Assembly (NCBI GenBank): GCA_039030075.1
Contig: JBCCEW010000003.1
Location: forward strand, 124,001-188,000
Direction of reading: 5' to 3'
Length of the DNA stretch: 64,000 nucleotides
Origin: Myxococcota bacterium
GTDB taxonomy: Bacteria > Myxococcota_A > UBA9160 > SMWR01
The translations under genes and the position numbers were made by a program. Below are positions 44,534 through 52,718 of this stretch, one piece after another (position 1 is the stretch's first letter; every line of letters begins with the position of its first letter). Under the pieces are notes generated by a model. That model saw only the letters and a list, made by a program, of their open reading frames with translations. It was not told the origin of the DNA and did not search any database.

Positions 44534-45229
44534 ATGTCCGATCTGCGACCGGACCTCTCGATCCTCGAATCTGTGGACACGACTCGGGAAGACTGGGTCG
44601 CGAGCCCGAGCGCACAGGTGCTGCGCAAACGGGTCCATCGCGTCGGACCCGCCGAGTCGGGCCAGGTGACCTCGGTCGTGCGCTACCTGCCGGGCGCCGC
44701 GTTCCCAGCGCATGACCACCCGGAAGGCGAAGAGATCCTGGTGCTCGACGGCGTGTTCTCGGACGAGCACGGCGATTGGCCGGCGGGCACCTACCTGCTG
44801 AACCCCGAGGGCTTCCGACACGCGCCCTTCTCGAAGGAAGGCTGCGACATCTTCGTCAAGCTACGCCAGTTCCCCGGTACGGATCGGGAACACATCGCGA
44901 TTCAGACCCGCGATCTCCCGTGGGCTGCGACCGAGACTCCCGGGCTGGAACGCAAAGCGCTCTACGCCCAGTCCTCTTTCCGCGACACCACGACGCTCGA
45001 GCGCTGGACCCCCGAGCTCTCGAGCGTGCGCTCCTATCCGGAAGGAGCGGAGCTGTTCGTGATCGAGGGGCAGTGGGAAGACGCGAGCGACGTCCACGGA
45101 CCGGGCACCTGGCTGCGCCTCCCCACCGGCGCGGAGCACACGCCGCGGGTCTCCGCTCCCTGCGTCGTCTACGTGAAACGCGGGGGCTTCGCCTACCTGA
45201 ACCCGTCCGAGGCGCCCGCGGCTACTTGA
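44534..45229 (+). CDS. ChrR-type cupin-domain protein
   Basis: The 231-residue protein contains two cupin halves in the ChrR style. The first has AHDHPEGEEILVLDGVFSDEHG with His, His, Glu and His metal ligands plus GFRHAPFSKEGC; the second repeats the pattern with SYPEGAELFVIEGQWED and TGAEHTPRVS. ChrR proteins bind zinc and can act as anti-sigma factors for singlet-oxygen ECF sigmas, but here the N-terminal sigma-binding part is missing, so a sensory or enzymatic role is possible. It converges on the GYF gene with an 8-base overlap. Confidence 0.82.
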   Translation: MSDLRPDLSILESVDTTREDWVASPSAQVLRKRVHRVGPAESGQVTSVVRYLPGAAFPAHDHPEGEEILVLDGVFSDEHGDWPAGTYLLNPEGFRHAPFSKEGCDIFVKLRQFPGTDREHIAIQTRDLPWAATETPGLERKALYAQSSFRDTTTLERWTPELSSVRSYPEGAELFVIEGQWEDASDVHGPGTWLRLPTGAEHTPRVSAPCVVYVKRGGFAYLNPSEAPAAT

Positions 45230-45692
45230 AGTGCGACGCCAGCGCCGGGACCTCGCCGGCTGCGGTCCAGGCTTCCAACCCGTTGCCATAGACGGGCGTC
45301 GTCGCGTCGACGGCACCGCTGCGGATCAGCTGCACCAGGTGGGCCTCGGACACGTTGCGGGTGCCCCCCTTGCCATCGTCGAGAAACCACTGGCGTGCGC
45401 TCGGCGGCGGCGGGGGTGCGTCGACGCCGGGGTCGGCCGGCTTCGACGCGCTCGGGGGCGGCGGCGGCGCGTCTTCGGGGAGCGCCGCGTCGACCTCGTC
45501 ACGGGTATCGGTGACGACGCCCTTCCCTTCGTCATAGGTGTCCTTCGCGTCGTCTCGGGTCTCGCGCACGTCCTCCACGAGATCACCGGCGGCACCGACG
45601 CCTTCCTTCAGGTCGTCCCAGATCCCAGCGATCGCCGGCGCGCTGCCGAAGCAGAGCGCCACAACGAGCCAACAAGCGAACCGCGTTCCCAT
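45222..45692 (-). CDS. Secreted protein with GYF_2 (DUF4339) domain
   Basis: This 156-residue protein has a signal peptide, a charged Asp/Glu-rich helical linker (residues about 25-75), two Pro-rich DAPPPPPS patches, and a C-terminal GYF_2-like domain with RQWFLDDGKG and TPVYGNGLEAW. GYF domains bind Pro-rich peptides, possibly its own linker. AGGAGG precedes the ATG, and the TAG of cysK is part of that site, so the two genes are linked in one operon. Confidence 0.75.
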   Translation of the reverse strand: MGTRFACWLVVALCFGSAPAIAGIWDDLKEGVGAAGDLVEDVRETRDDAKDTYDEGKGVVTDTRDEVDAALPEDAPPPPPSASKPADPGVDAPPPPPSARQWFLDDGKGGTRNVSEAHLVQLIRSGAVDATTPVYGNGLEAWTAAGEVPALASHFK

Positions 45693-45701
45693 ATGCGCCT
45701 C

Positions 45702-46709
45702 CTAGGCTTCGAGCCAGCTCGGAACCGGCAGATCCTTCTCTCGCAGGAATGCCGGGTTGAACAGCTTACTCTGATACCGGGTGCCGTAGTCACAGAGCAC
45801 GGTCACGATGGTGTGGCCGGGCCCGAGTTCCTTCGCGAGGCGAATCGCCCCGGCGACGTTGATTCCGCTCGATCCACCCAGGCAGAGCCCCTCCTCGCGC
45901 AGCAGATCGAAGACGATCGGCAGCATCTCGGTATCGGGGATCGAGTAGGCGTCGTCGATCTGCGCCCCGTCGACGTTGCCCGTCACGCGGCCCTGGCCGA
46001 TGCCTTCGCTGATCGAGCCGCCCTCGGTGGCCTTGACCTCACCGTCCTTGATCCAGTGGTACATGCAGGCGCCCTTCGGATCGGCGGCCGCGATCTTCAC
46101 GTTCGGGTTCTTCGACTTGAGGAACTCGGCGACGCCGGACAGTGTGCCGCCGGTACCGATCGCGCAAGAGAAGCCGTCGACCGTCCCGTCGGTCTGCTCC
46201 CAGATCTCGGGGCCGGTCGAACGCACATGGCCGCTGCGATTCGAGAGGTTGTCCCACTGGTTCGCGTAGAGGACGCCGTTCGGCTCGGTCTTCGCGAGCT
46301 CCTCGGCGAGACGTTCGGCCTGATGCACGTAGTGGTCCGGGTTCTTGAAGGGAACCGCGGGCACGCAGCGCAGCTCGACCCCGCACAGGAGCAGCATGTC
46401 CTTCTTCTCCTGGCTCTGGGTCTCGGGCATGAGGATCACGGTCTTGTAGCCGCGCGCGTTTCCGACGAGCGCCAGGCCGATCCCGGTGTTGCCGGCGGTG
46501 CCCTCGACGATCACGCCGCCGGGCTGCAGATCGCCGCGCGCTTCGGCGTCCAGGATCATGTACTTCGCCGCGCGGTCCTTGACCGAGCCACCCGGGTTCA
46601 AAAACTCGGCCTTGCCGAGAATGGTGCACCCCGTCAGCTCCGATGCCTTGCGGAGCTTGATCAGGGGCGTGTTGCCGATGGTGTCGACGAATCCGTCGCG
46701 TACTTCCAC
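45702..46709 (-). CDS. cysK: Cysteine synthase A (O-acetylserine sulfhydrylase)
   Basis: The 335-residue PLP enzyme makes cysteine from O-acetylserine and sulfide. Landmarks are FLNPGGSVKDRAAKY with the PLP Lys near 45, EGTAGNTGIGLA near 70, GTGGTLSGVAEF near 180 and GGSSGINVAGA near 280. The GTG start has GGAGG four bases upstream. It is the third gene of a rhodanese/DUF4202/cysK/GYF operon, consistent with sulfur assimilation. Confidence 0.93.
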   Translation of the reverse strand: MEVRDGFVDTIGNTPLIKLRKASELTGCTILGKAEFLNPGGSVKDRAAKYMILDAEARGDLQPGGVIVEGTAGNTGIGLALVGNARGYKTVILMPETQSQEKKDMLLLCGVELRCVPAVPFKNPDHYVHQAERLAEELAKTEPNGVLYANQWDNLSNRSGHVRSTGPEIWEQTDGTVDGFSCAIGTGGTLSGVAEFLKSKNPNVKIAAADPKGACMYHWIKDGEVKATEGGSISEGIGQGRVTGNVDGAQIDDAYSIPDTEMLPIVFDLLREEGLCLGGSSGINVAGAIRLAKELGPGHTIVTVLCDYGTRYQSKLFNPAFLREKDLPVPSWLEA

Positions 46710-46727
46710 GGTTCCTCCAGAGGTGAG

Positions 46728-47327
46728 CTAGAGATGCTCGGCGGCGCGCTCCAAGAGAGCCGCCTGGTCGGGATCGAGCGCGAGTTCGCGCGCCAGCGCG
46801 ATCCCGGCCGGGCTCATCTTGCGAAGCGTCTTGGTGGTGATGTCGAGGACCTTCTCCGCGTCGAAGCGCTCGGCCAACGCGGCGAATTGAGTCTCCAGAA
46901 AGACGAGGCAGAGGGCGTCCTCGAGGACTTGCACTTCAGGGTCGCGTCCGAGGCCGCGCTTCTGGATCAGCTCGCCGACGCGCTTCGTCATGGCTGCGTC
47001 GTAGCCGTGCTCGTTCAGGATGCGTTTCGCCGTTTCCGCGTGCATCGCCTGGAGCGCCTTACGCCAGCGGTGATAGCCGGCCTTGCCCTCGGGATGGTCG
47101 GTTCGCGGAATCGACCAGCGGCGCACGTGATGAGCGCGTCCGGCGAGGCGCAGCGCGTCCCCCGCATCGGGTGCCAGCCGCTCGATCCATTCGGAGACCA
47201 GCCGAGCGTGGGCCAGCTCCTTTGGCTGCAGCTCTCCCCGCACGACCAACGTGTTCGGGTCGTCGGCGTTCGCCGCGTCGATCGCAGCGAGGGTGCGCTC
47301 CAGTTGTCCGCCACTCACGTGAGACAT
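46728..47327 (-). CDS. DUF4202 protein
   Basis: The 199-residue all-helical protein matches DUF4202: ELAHARLVSEWIERLAP early, then RAHHVRRWSIPRTDHPEGK and GYHRWRKALQAMHAE. The conserved His/Asp positions resemble an HD-like metal site. Function is not established; members often lie near cysteine or sulfur genes, as here between a rhodanese and cysK. It starts two bases after the rhodanese stop. Confidence 0.85.
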   Translation of the reverse strand: MSHVSGGQLERTLAAIDAANADDPNTLVVRGELQPKELAHARLVSEWIERLAPDAGDALRLAGRAHHVRRWSIPRTDHPEGKAGYHRWRKALQAMHAETAKRILNEHGYDAAMTKRVGELIQKRGLGRDPEVQVLEDALCLVFLETQFAALAERFDAEKVLDITTKTLRKMSPAGIALARELALDPDQAALLERAAEHL

Positions 47328-47329
47328 CC

Positions 47330-47662
47330 TCAGTAGGGCGTCAAACTGGGGTCGATCTGGTGGATCCAGGCGAGGATGCCGCCCTGGACGTTCCAGGTGT
47401 TGGTGAACCCGATCTCGCGCATCGCGTTCACGGCCGCCGCACTGCGCATGCCCGATCGGCAGAGCACGACGATGTGCCCGTCCCGCGGCAGCTCGCCGAG
47501 ACGACCCTCGAGGGTCTGGAGTGGCACGAGCTGGCCTTCCTCGAGGTGGCAGATTTCGTGCTCGTGGGGCTCCCGGACGTCGAGCAGCACGTACTCGCTG
47601 CCGGCGTCACGCAGCGCCTTCAGGTCTTCGACGCTGATGTCCCAAGGACACTGCTCCGACAC
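47330..47662 (-). CDS. Single-domain rhodanese
   Basis: A 110-residue rhodanese (GlpE/PspE-like) with LLDVREPHEHEICHL and the active-site loop CRSGMRS (nucleophile Cys near 69). It carries sulfane sulfur in the cytoplasm. The GTG start has a strong AGGAGGTG site. First gene of the operon that also has DUF4202 and cysK, so it may deliver or recycle sulfur for cysteine synthesis. Confidence 0.92.
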   Translation of the reverse strand: MSEQCPWDISVEDLKALRDAGSEYVLLDVREPHEHEICHLEEGQLVPLQTLEGRLGELPRDGHIVVLCRSGMRSAAAVNAMREIGFTNTWNVQGGILAWIHQIDPSLTPY

Positions 47663-47977
47663 GGGTCACCTCCTGGTTGGGTCGCCGCGGAGCGTGGCGG
47701 GTGCCCCTCCGCGTCGCGCCCGCTCGGCGCGAACCCTCCGGCCGCCACCAGCGCGACGTCGCCGAGGGCGCTCGGGACGTGGGCTGGGGAAGACGACGCT
47801 GGGGGGATCGTCACCGAGACCTCGCGATCCGTGTGTCGCGAGGCGTCGGGCAGCGACGGCAAAGTAGCCTCGGCAACTGGGTTTTTCACCGCGTCACGGA
47901 GGCCGGTCCGGCGACGCTGCCGCCCGGCGGGGCAAGGGTCGGCACGCCGCCAGCGCCGCGATACGCTCGGCCGCCCG
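47663..47977. other. 315-bp divergent gap with no recognisable gene
   Basis: The gap separates the rhodanese gene from the retropepsin-like lipoprotein gene. An 89-codon minus-strand frame (47889 to 47620) enters the rhodanese gene and looks like a high-GC artefact. No promoter, tRNA or hairpin stands out. Confidence 0.55.
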
Positions 47978-48520
47978 ATGCGTGACCACCTCTCTCAGCG
48001 ACGCTCGGGCTGGGCCCGCGCCGGCCTGGCCGCCCTTGGCGGTGGGCTCCTGCTCGCCGCCTGCGCAACGCCCTCCGGACCGACCCACGTCCTCGGCGCG
48101 ACCGAGACCATCCGGGTGCTCGACGCCGAGCTCGACTTTCTCGCCCTGGTCGACACGGGCGCGCACTCCACCTCGATCCACGCCATCGACCTGCGCATCG
48201 CCCACGCCTCGGACGCGATGGCCCAGAACATCGGCAAACCGATCGTGTTTCGCGTCGCGAACGAGCGGGGCGAGACCCGCGAAGTGCGCTCGACGATCTC
48301 AGCGGTGGTCTGGGTCAGTACGGCGAACGGCAGCGAGCCGCGCTACCGGGTGCCGCTGCGACTGCGTTGGCAGGGCGTGGAGAAGCGCATCGAAGTAAAC
48401 CTGCGCGATCGCCGTCCGCTGACCTACAAGCTGCTGATCGGTCGTGACTGGATCCAGGGAGACTTTCTGGTCGACGTGAGCCGGAACGTTCCCGTCGATG
48501 CCGCCGCCGGTCCCCCTTGA
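47978..48520 (+). CDS. Retropepsin-like lipoprotein (Zn_protease/RimB-type domain)
   Basis: The 180-residue protein has a signal peptide with lipobox LLLAAC (Cys near 29). The domain reads LALVDTGAHSTSIHA, an aspartic-protease-like Asp-Thr-Gly motif, and ends LLIGRDWIQGDFLVDV, matching the ATP-dependent zinc protease family (PF05618), which has a retropepsin fold. Whether it cuts proteins is not established. It is followed by a small membrane protein gene. Confidence 0.8.
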   Translation: MRDHLSQRRSGWARAGLAALGGGLLLAACATPSGPTHVLGATETIRVLDAELDFLALVDTGAHSTSIHAIDLRIAHASDAMAQNIGKPIVFRVANERGETREVRSTISAVVWVSTANGSEPRYRVPLRLRWQGVEKRIEVNLRDRRPLTYKLLIGRDWIQGDFLVDVSRNVPVDAAAGPP

Positions 48521-48630
48521 CCTCGAGTGCGCTCGAAGCCCCATCTTCACCTCGATGCCGTCCTGCGATCTTCCAGAGGCGGCGAGGGTCGACGGCCTCG
48601 GAACGCGCGTCGACTCCGGAGGAGATGCGC

Positions 48631-48864
48631 ATGGATCCGATCGAGATCTACGGGACGCTGGCGGTGTCGAGCATGGCACTGACCTACGCGCTGGAGCCGC
48701 GCGACCCGCGCTACACCGCCCTCTTCGCCGTCGGCTGTGCGGCTTCCGCGGGCTACGCCGTGGCGATTGGTTCGTGGCCCTTCGCTGCGGTGGAAAGCCT
48801 GTGGGCCGGAATCGCGCTGCGGCGCTACCGGCGGCGGATCAGTCCCCGCGACGCCAATACGTGA
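48631..48864 (+). CDS. Small membrane protein
   Basis: A 77-residue protein with two hydrophobic helices (YGTLAVSSMALTYAL and YTALFAVGCAASAGYAVAIG) and a basic C-terminus, RRYRRRISPR. GGAGG lies seven bases before ATG 48631. The end overlaps the convergent CDP-alcohol phosphotransferase gene by 26 bp. Function unknown. Confidence 0.6.
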   Translation: MDPIEIYGTLAVSSMALTYALEPRDPRYTALFAVGCAASAGYAVAIGSWPFAAVESLWAGIALRRYRRRISPRDANT

Positions 48865-49381
48865 GCAGTCGATCCCCCATCGAGACCAGGGTGCTGGCCA
48901 CCAGCAGCCAACCCAGCTGACGCACGAATGCGTCGGCCGGCCAGGAGAGCGCGAGCGCGTCGCGCACCAGAGGAATCGCGAGCACCACGTAGTAGGCGAT
49001 GCCGTTCCAGCGGCCGACTGCGCTCGCACGCAGGGCGTGCCCGGCCACGATGCGCGAGTCGAGGGCGTACTGGGTGAAGGCCAGCGCGATCAACCAGGGC
49101 AGCGGCGCGGGCAGCACCCCGGCGCAGGCGAGAGCCGCCGTCCCCGCCGTGACCAGCAACGCGTCGACCGCGTGGTCGGCGAAACCGCCGAACGCCGACT
49201 CCTCGCCGTAGCGGCGGGCGACCCAGCCGTCTGCAAAGTCCGTCGCGATCGCGAGACCCAGCAGCCACGCCGCGAGCGGTGTCATCCCCTGGAGGATCGC
49301 GCCTGCGATCGCCGGCGCGAGCAAGAGCCGGACCAGGGTGAGCGCGTTTGCGCGCGTCGACCAGGAGGCAGCCGAAGCCAT
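48839..49381 (-). CDS. CDP-alcohol phosphatidyltransferase
   Basis: The 180-residue integral membrane enzyme has the complete family motif D-x2-D-G-x2-A-R-x8-G-x3-D-x3-D, seen as DFADGWVAR...GGFADHAVD at about residues 43-67, and five to six hydrophobic helices. It transfers a phospho-alcohol from CDP-diacylglycerol or a CDP-alcohol to make a phospholipid. The acceptor is unknown. ATG 49381 has no strong ribosome site. Confidence 0.85.
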   Translation of the reverse strand: MASAASWSTRANALTLVRLLLAPAIAGAILQGMTPLAAWLLGLAIATDFADGWVARRYGEESAFGGFADHAVDALLVTAGTAALACAGVLPAPLPWLIALAFTQYALDSRIVAGHALRASAVGRWNGIAYYVVLAIPLVRDALALSWPADAFVRQLGWLLVASTLVSMGDRLLTYWRRGD

Positions 49382-49507
49382 GGATGGAATCTCGCCCGCG
49401 CTCCTGGATCTGTCGAGAGGCAGGCGCGACGTGCCGATTCGTGCCCGGCGGGACCCCGCTCCGGGCCACCTACCCGCCGCAGCCAGCGCCGCTACAGTCG
49501 CGGCCCG

Positions 49508-49885
49508 ATGCGACGGAACCGAATCCGATTTCGACAGGCAATGACCGTCGGCCTCGCCGGTCTGGTCGCGTGCGGCGCGATCGCGTGCGGCGAAGGCGGC
49601 GAGAGCGTCGCGCTCTCCCCCCTCGCTCGAGAGGGGGAGGCGATCTACCAGAACGTCTGCATTGCCTGCCACAACGGCGACCCGAACAAGGACGGAGCCC
49701 TCGGTCCGGCAAACGCCGGTGCGTCGGAGGCGCTGCTGCTCGCCAAGGTCGTGAACGGCACCTACCCCGAGGGCTACACGCCGAAGCGTCCCGACAGCTC
49801 GGCAATGCCGCGCTTCCCGTATCTGGAGAAGGACATCCCGGCCCTGGCCGCCTACCTGGCCGAAGTGGAGCGGGACGCGCCCTAG
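49508..49885 (+). CDS. Small c-type cytochrome lipoprotein
   Basis: A 125-residue monohaem cytochrome c with CIACH at residues 51-55 and a likely distal Met in SAMPRFP near 101. The N-terminus is a signal peptide with Cys22 and Cys27 as possible lipidation sites. It would carry electrons in the periplasm. Its stop overlaps the convergent VOC stop in CTAG (49882-49885). Confidence 0.87.
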   Translation: MRRNRIRFRQAMTVGLAGLVACGAIACGEGGESVALSPLAREGEAIYQNVCIACHNGDPNKDGALGPANAGASEALLLAKVVNGTYPEGYTPKRPDSSAMPRFPYLEKDIPALAAYLAEVERDAP

Positions 49886-50619
49886 GCGGCGGCGAAGCGA
49901 ACGCCTGCGATTCGCGCGGCGCCGTCGGCTTCGAGCACGCCACGCGCCCGGGCACGCGACGCGAAGGCGTCGGCATCCGCGAGCGCGATGTGCACTTCGA
50001 CCAGGCCTTCACCCGCCTGGCTCGGCACGAAGCGAAGCTCTCCGCCCCGCGGCAGGCTGAGCGTCCGGCCGTCGCCTTCCGCAACGCCCAGCACCTCGGC
50101 CCAGTGCGCCGCGAGCCGTTCGGGCTCGGGGCTCTCGAGCACGGCGCCGGTGATGGCGCTGGAAATTTCGGTGCGTCGGTGCGCACGCCAACTCGGCCCC
50201 GCCCAGACCCATTCCTCCCAGGCGGGCATGGCGTCGAAGGACAGGATCGCTCCGAGATGACGCGGGTGGAAGTGCACGCCGCGCGCGCCCTCGTGGGTGC
50301 CCTCCCAGACTCGCACCGCCCCAGCGCTCTCGGCGCGCGCGAGCTCGCGCTCGAGGTGGGCGTAGTCGTCACACTGGAGGATCACCATGTAGCCGCTGTC
50401 GCCGCCGCGCTTGCGGATCCAGCGCATCGCGGTGGCGTCCTCGCGCACCGGCGAAACCACCTCGAGGTAGGTGTCGCCCACCGGCATCACCACGTTCTCG
50501 AGGCCGAAAACGGCAACGCCGGGATCGCGGAAACCCACCTCGATGCCCAGGACATCGGTGAGGGCTTCCACGGTCCCGGCGAGGTCCGTGGCCGCGAGGG
50601 CGATCTGTCGGAGCCGCAT
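49882..50619 (-). CDS. VOC-family protein with two domains
   Basis: The 245-residue protein has two glyoxalase-like halves: an N-terminal IALAATDLAGTVEALTDVLG with YLEVVSPV, and a C-terminal SAITGAVLESPEPERLAAHW with LVEVHIALAD. The first half is like Glyoxalase_3/VOC enzymes that cleave or isomerise aromatic or acyl compounds. The gene is on the same strand as the PuuD-like membrane gene, 20 bp after it, so they may be co-transcribed. Confidence 0.75.
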   Translation of the reverse strand: MRLRQIALAATDLAGTVEALTDVLGIEVGFRDPGVAVFGLENVVMPVGDTYLEVVSPVREDATAMRWIRKRGGDSGYMVILQCDDYAHLERELARAESAGAVRVWEGTHEGARGVHFHPRHLGAILSFDAMPAWEEWVWAGPSWRAHRRTEISSAITGAVLESPEPERLAAHWAEVLGVAEGDGRTLSLPRGGELRFVPSQAGEGLVEVHIALADADAFASRARARGVLEADGAARIAGVRFAAA

Positions 50620-50639
50620 CGGCCCGTCGCCCGCGCCGG

Positions 50640-51341
50640 CTAGAGCACGCTCATCAGGATGTACAGGACGATCGTGAGGATCACGCCCACGTGGATCGTG
50701 CCGGAAACGGTGCCGAGGAACTTCTGTCGCCCCTGGCCGGTACCCACCAGGCAGTTCGCCTCGACCGCGAAGATCAGCACCAGCGCGATCGCCCAGTAGG
50801 CGGTGATGTTCGTGCCGAGCGGCAGCGAAAGGAAGTTGGCCGCCGCCACCATGAAGAACAGCATCGGAATGGAGAACAGCGTGTTGGTGCGCGAAGCCAG
50901 GCCCGCCCGCGCGGCACGGGACGCCGCGGCCGGATCGGCTTCGCCGCCGGCGGCGACCTTCTCGGCGTTGGCGATCACGACCTGCTGCGCCGGCCAGATC
51001 ACGAGCCAGACGTTGAGGAACATCAGCGTGCCCATCAGTGCGCCGGTGAGGATCAGCGTCATGTAGCCGCTGCTCAGCGGGACGCTCTCGTGCCCCCACT
51101 TGGTGAGCAGCAACAGGACGCCGGTGATGAAGGTGAACATGGCGCCCCAGCGGAACCACCACAGCGCGTTGGGCACCAGGCCGCGCGTCACCAGGCTCTT
51201 CGCTTGACCACCGAGCTCGGTCCCGAAGAACGGCGTCTGAACGAAGTTGAAGTAGTAGAGCATGCCGATCCAGGTGATGCCGGCGAGCACGTGGAACCAA
51301 CGGAGGAGGACGCTCCAGCCCTCCATGCTGAGGATTTCCAT
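50640..51341 (-). CDS. PuuD-like (Urate_ox_N) membrane protein
   Basis: The 233-residue protein has about six to eight membrane helices and the pattern of the PuuD/Urate_ox_N membrane domain: LRWFHVLAGITWIGMLYYFNFVQ near residue 13, PNALWWFRWGAMFTFITG near 56, and a C-terminal anchor. In PuuD this domain is linked to a cytochrome c urate hydroxylase; here the cytochrome part is absent from this gene, although a small cytochrome c gene lies about 0.8 kb away on the other strand. AAAGGA precedes the ATG. Confidence 0.72.
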   Translation of the reverse strand: MEILSMEGWSVLLRWFHVLAGITWIGMLYYFNFVQTPFFGTELGGQAKSLVTRGLVPNALWWFRWGAMFTFITGVLLLLTKWGHESVPLSSGYMTLILTGALMGTLMFLNVWLVIWPAQQVVIANAEKVAAGGEADPAAASRAARAGLASRTNTLFSIPMLFFMVAAANFLSLPLGTNITAYWAIALVLIFAVEANCLVGTGQGRQKFLGTVSGTIHVGVILTIVLYILMSVL

Positions 51342-51558
51342 GACGGTCCTTTCTTGGCGTCGGCGGCGCGAGGCGCGCGCGACGGAAACCAGCGGGCTCG
51401 AGGGCCTTCCCTGGTTGGGACGGGGCGGGCTCTCGAAGACGGGACGCCAGGGCTTGGCGTCGCGCCCATTCTACATGCGGTTCGGGGCCTTGGCCGGCCT
51501 TTTGCGGGTTTGCGAGCGCCCGCTGGAGCGGTCGGAAAGTCCCGTTCCCCGTCGGCTT

Positions 51559-52716
51559 TCAGGGTTTGTCGGCCCCGAAGATGCACATCGAGAAGTACTG
51601 CGAGCCCCCACCATAGGCGTGGCCCAGCGTCTTGCGAGCGCCGTCCACCTGGTGCTCGCCGGCCTGTCCCCGGACCTGCATCGCGGCTTCCGCGTACCGG
51701 ATCATGCCCGAGGCACCGATCGCGTTCGACGACAACACGCCGCCGGACATGTTGACCGGTAGGTCGCCATCGAGCGCCGTCGCTCCCTCGTAGACCATCT
51801 TCCAGCCCTGACTCTCTTCTGCAAAGCCGAGGTTCTCCATCCACATGGCTTCGAACCAGCTGAAGGGGACGTAGATCTCGGCGCAGTCGATCTCCTGACG
51901 CGGGTTCTGGATCCCGGCCTGCTTGTAGAGATCACGTGCGGCGTCGCGGCCCGCCTGAGGGTTCACTGCGTCGCGCCCGGGGAACTGGTTGGGTTCGCTG
52001 CGCATGGCGGTGGCGTGCACCCAGGCCGGTGCGTGCGGCGCCTGCTCGGCCAGGTCCTCCTTGGCGAGCACCATCGCGCACGCCCCGTCCGAAGACGGGC
52101 AGCTCTCGAGGTAGCGGATCGGATCCCAGAGCATCGGCGAGTTCGCGATCTGCTCGAAGTCGATGTCCGGGATCTTGAGGTGCGCGTAGGGGTTCAAGAG
52201 CGCGTTCTTGCGATCCTTCAGCGCCGTGCGGATGCCCGTGTCTTCCGGCGCGCCGGAGCGCTCGATGTAGGCGTGGATCAGCGGCGCGAAGTAGCCACCG
52301 GCGCCCGCCACCACCGCCACCGAGAAGGGCGGCGAGAGCGTGAGCCCCCACATCGCGTTGCTCTCGGACTGTTTCTCCCACGAGATCGTGAGGACGCGGT
52401 CGTGGATGCCCGCGTGGATCAGGCTCATCGCGACGTTCGCCGTCGAACCGCCCACGCTGCCGGCGGTGTGCACGCGGAGCAGCGGCTTCCCCGTCGCACC
52501 GATCGCATCGGCGAGGTAGTTCTCGGGCAGCATCACCCCCTCGAACATGTCGGGGGCCTTGCCGATCACCACCGCGTCGACGTCGGCAAAGGTGAGCTGG
52601 GCGTCCTCGAGGGCGCGCAGCGCCGCCTCCCGGAGCAGACCGGGCATCGAGACGTCGATGCGCTTGGCGTCGTACTTGGTTTGGCCGATGCCGACCACGC
52701 CGCACAGGTTCGCCAT
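51559..52716 (-). CDS. Thiolase-like protein (Ltp/SCP2 group), lacks nucleophilic Cys
   Basis: A 385-residue thiolase-fold protein of the lipid-transfer/SCP2-thiolase branch: VVGIGQTKYDAKRID at the start, VVIGKAPDMFEG, and the C-terminal GGGSQYFSMC. At the place of the catalytic Cys (near residue 90) it reads HTAGSVGGST, with no Cys, so conventional thiolysis is unlikely and an aldolase role like that of Ltp2 is possible. It starts two bases after the second thiolase gene stop and is the last gene of a DUF35/DUF35/thiolase/thiolase operon. Confidence 0.8.
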   Translation of the reverse strand: MANLCGVVGIGQTKYDAKRIDVSMPGLLREAALRALEDAQLTFADVDAVVIGKAPDMFEGVMLPENYLADAIGATGKPLLRVHTAGSVGGSTANVAMSLIHAGIHDRVLTISWEKQSESNAMWGLTLSPPFSVAVVAGAGGYFAPLIHAYIERSGAPEDTGIRTALKDRKNALLNPYAHLKIPDIDFEQIANSPMLWDPIRYLESCPSSDGACAMVLAKEDLAEQAPHAPAWVHATAMRSEPNQFPGRDAVNPQAGRDAARDLYKQAGIQNPRQEIDCAEIYVPFSWFEAMWMENLGFAEESQGWKMVYEGATALDGDLPVNMSGGVLSSNAIGASGMIRYAEAAMQVRGQAGEHQVDGARKTLGHAYGGGSQYFSMCIFGADKP

Positions 52717-52718
52717 GA

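Noticed and set aside
44534-45229. ChrR-like cupin as an anti-sigma factor for a local sigma factor
   Set aside because: The N-terminal sigma-binding zinc domain of ChrR is absent and no sigma gene is adjacent; the nearest ECF sigma has its own anti-sigma.
47620-47889. 89-codon minus-strand gene in the gap before the rhodanese
   Set aside because: It runs into the rhodanese gene in another frame and its composition is that of non-coding GC-rich sequence.
50640-51341. PuuD-like protein as a functional urate hydroxylase
   Set aside because: The cytochrome c domain of PuuD is not part of this gene and no purine catabolism gene is nearby; only the membrane domain is supported.
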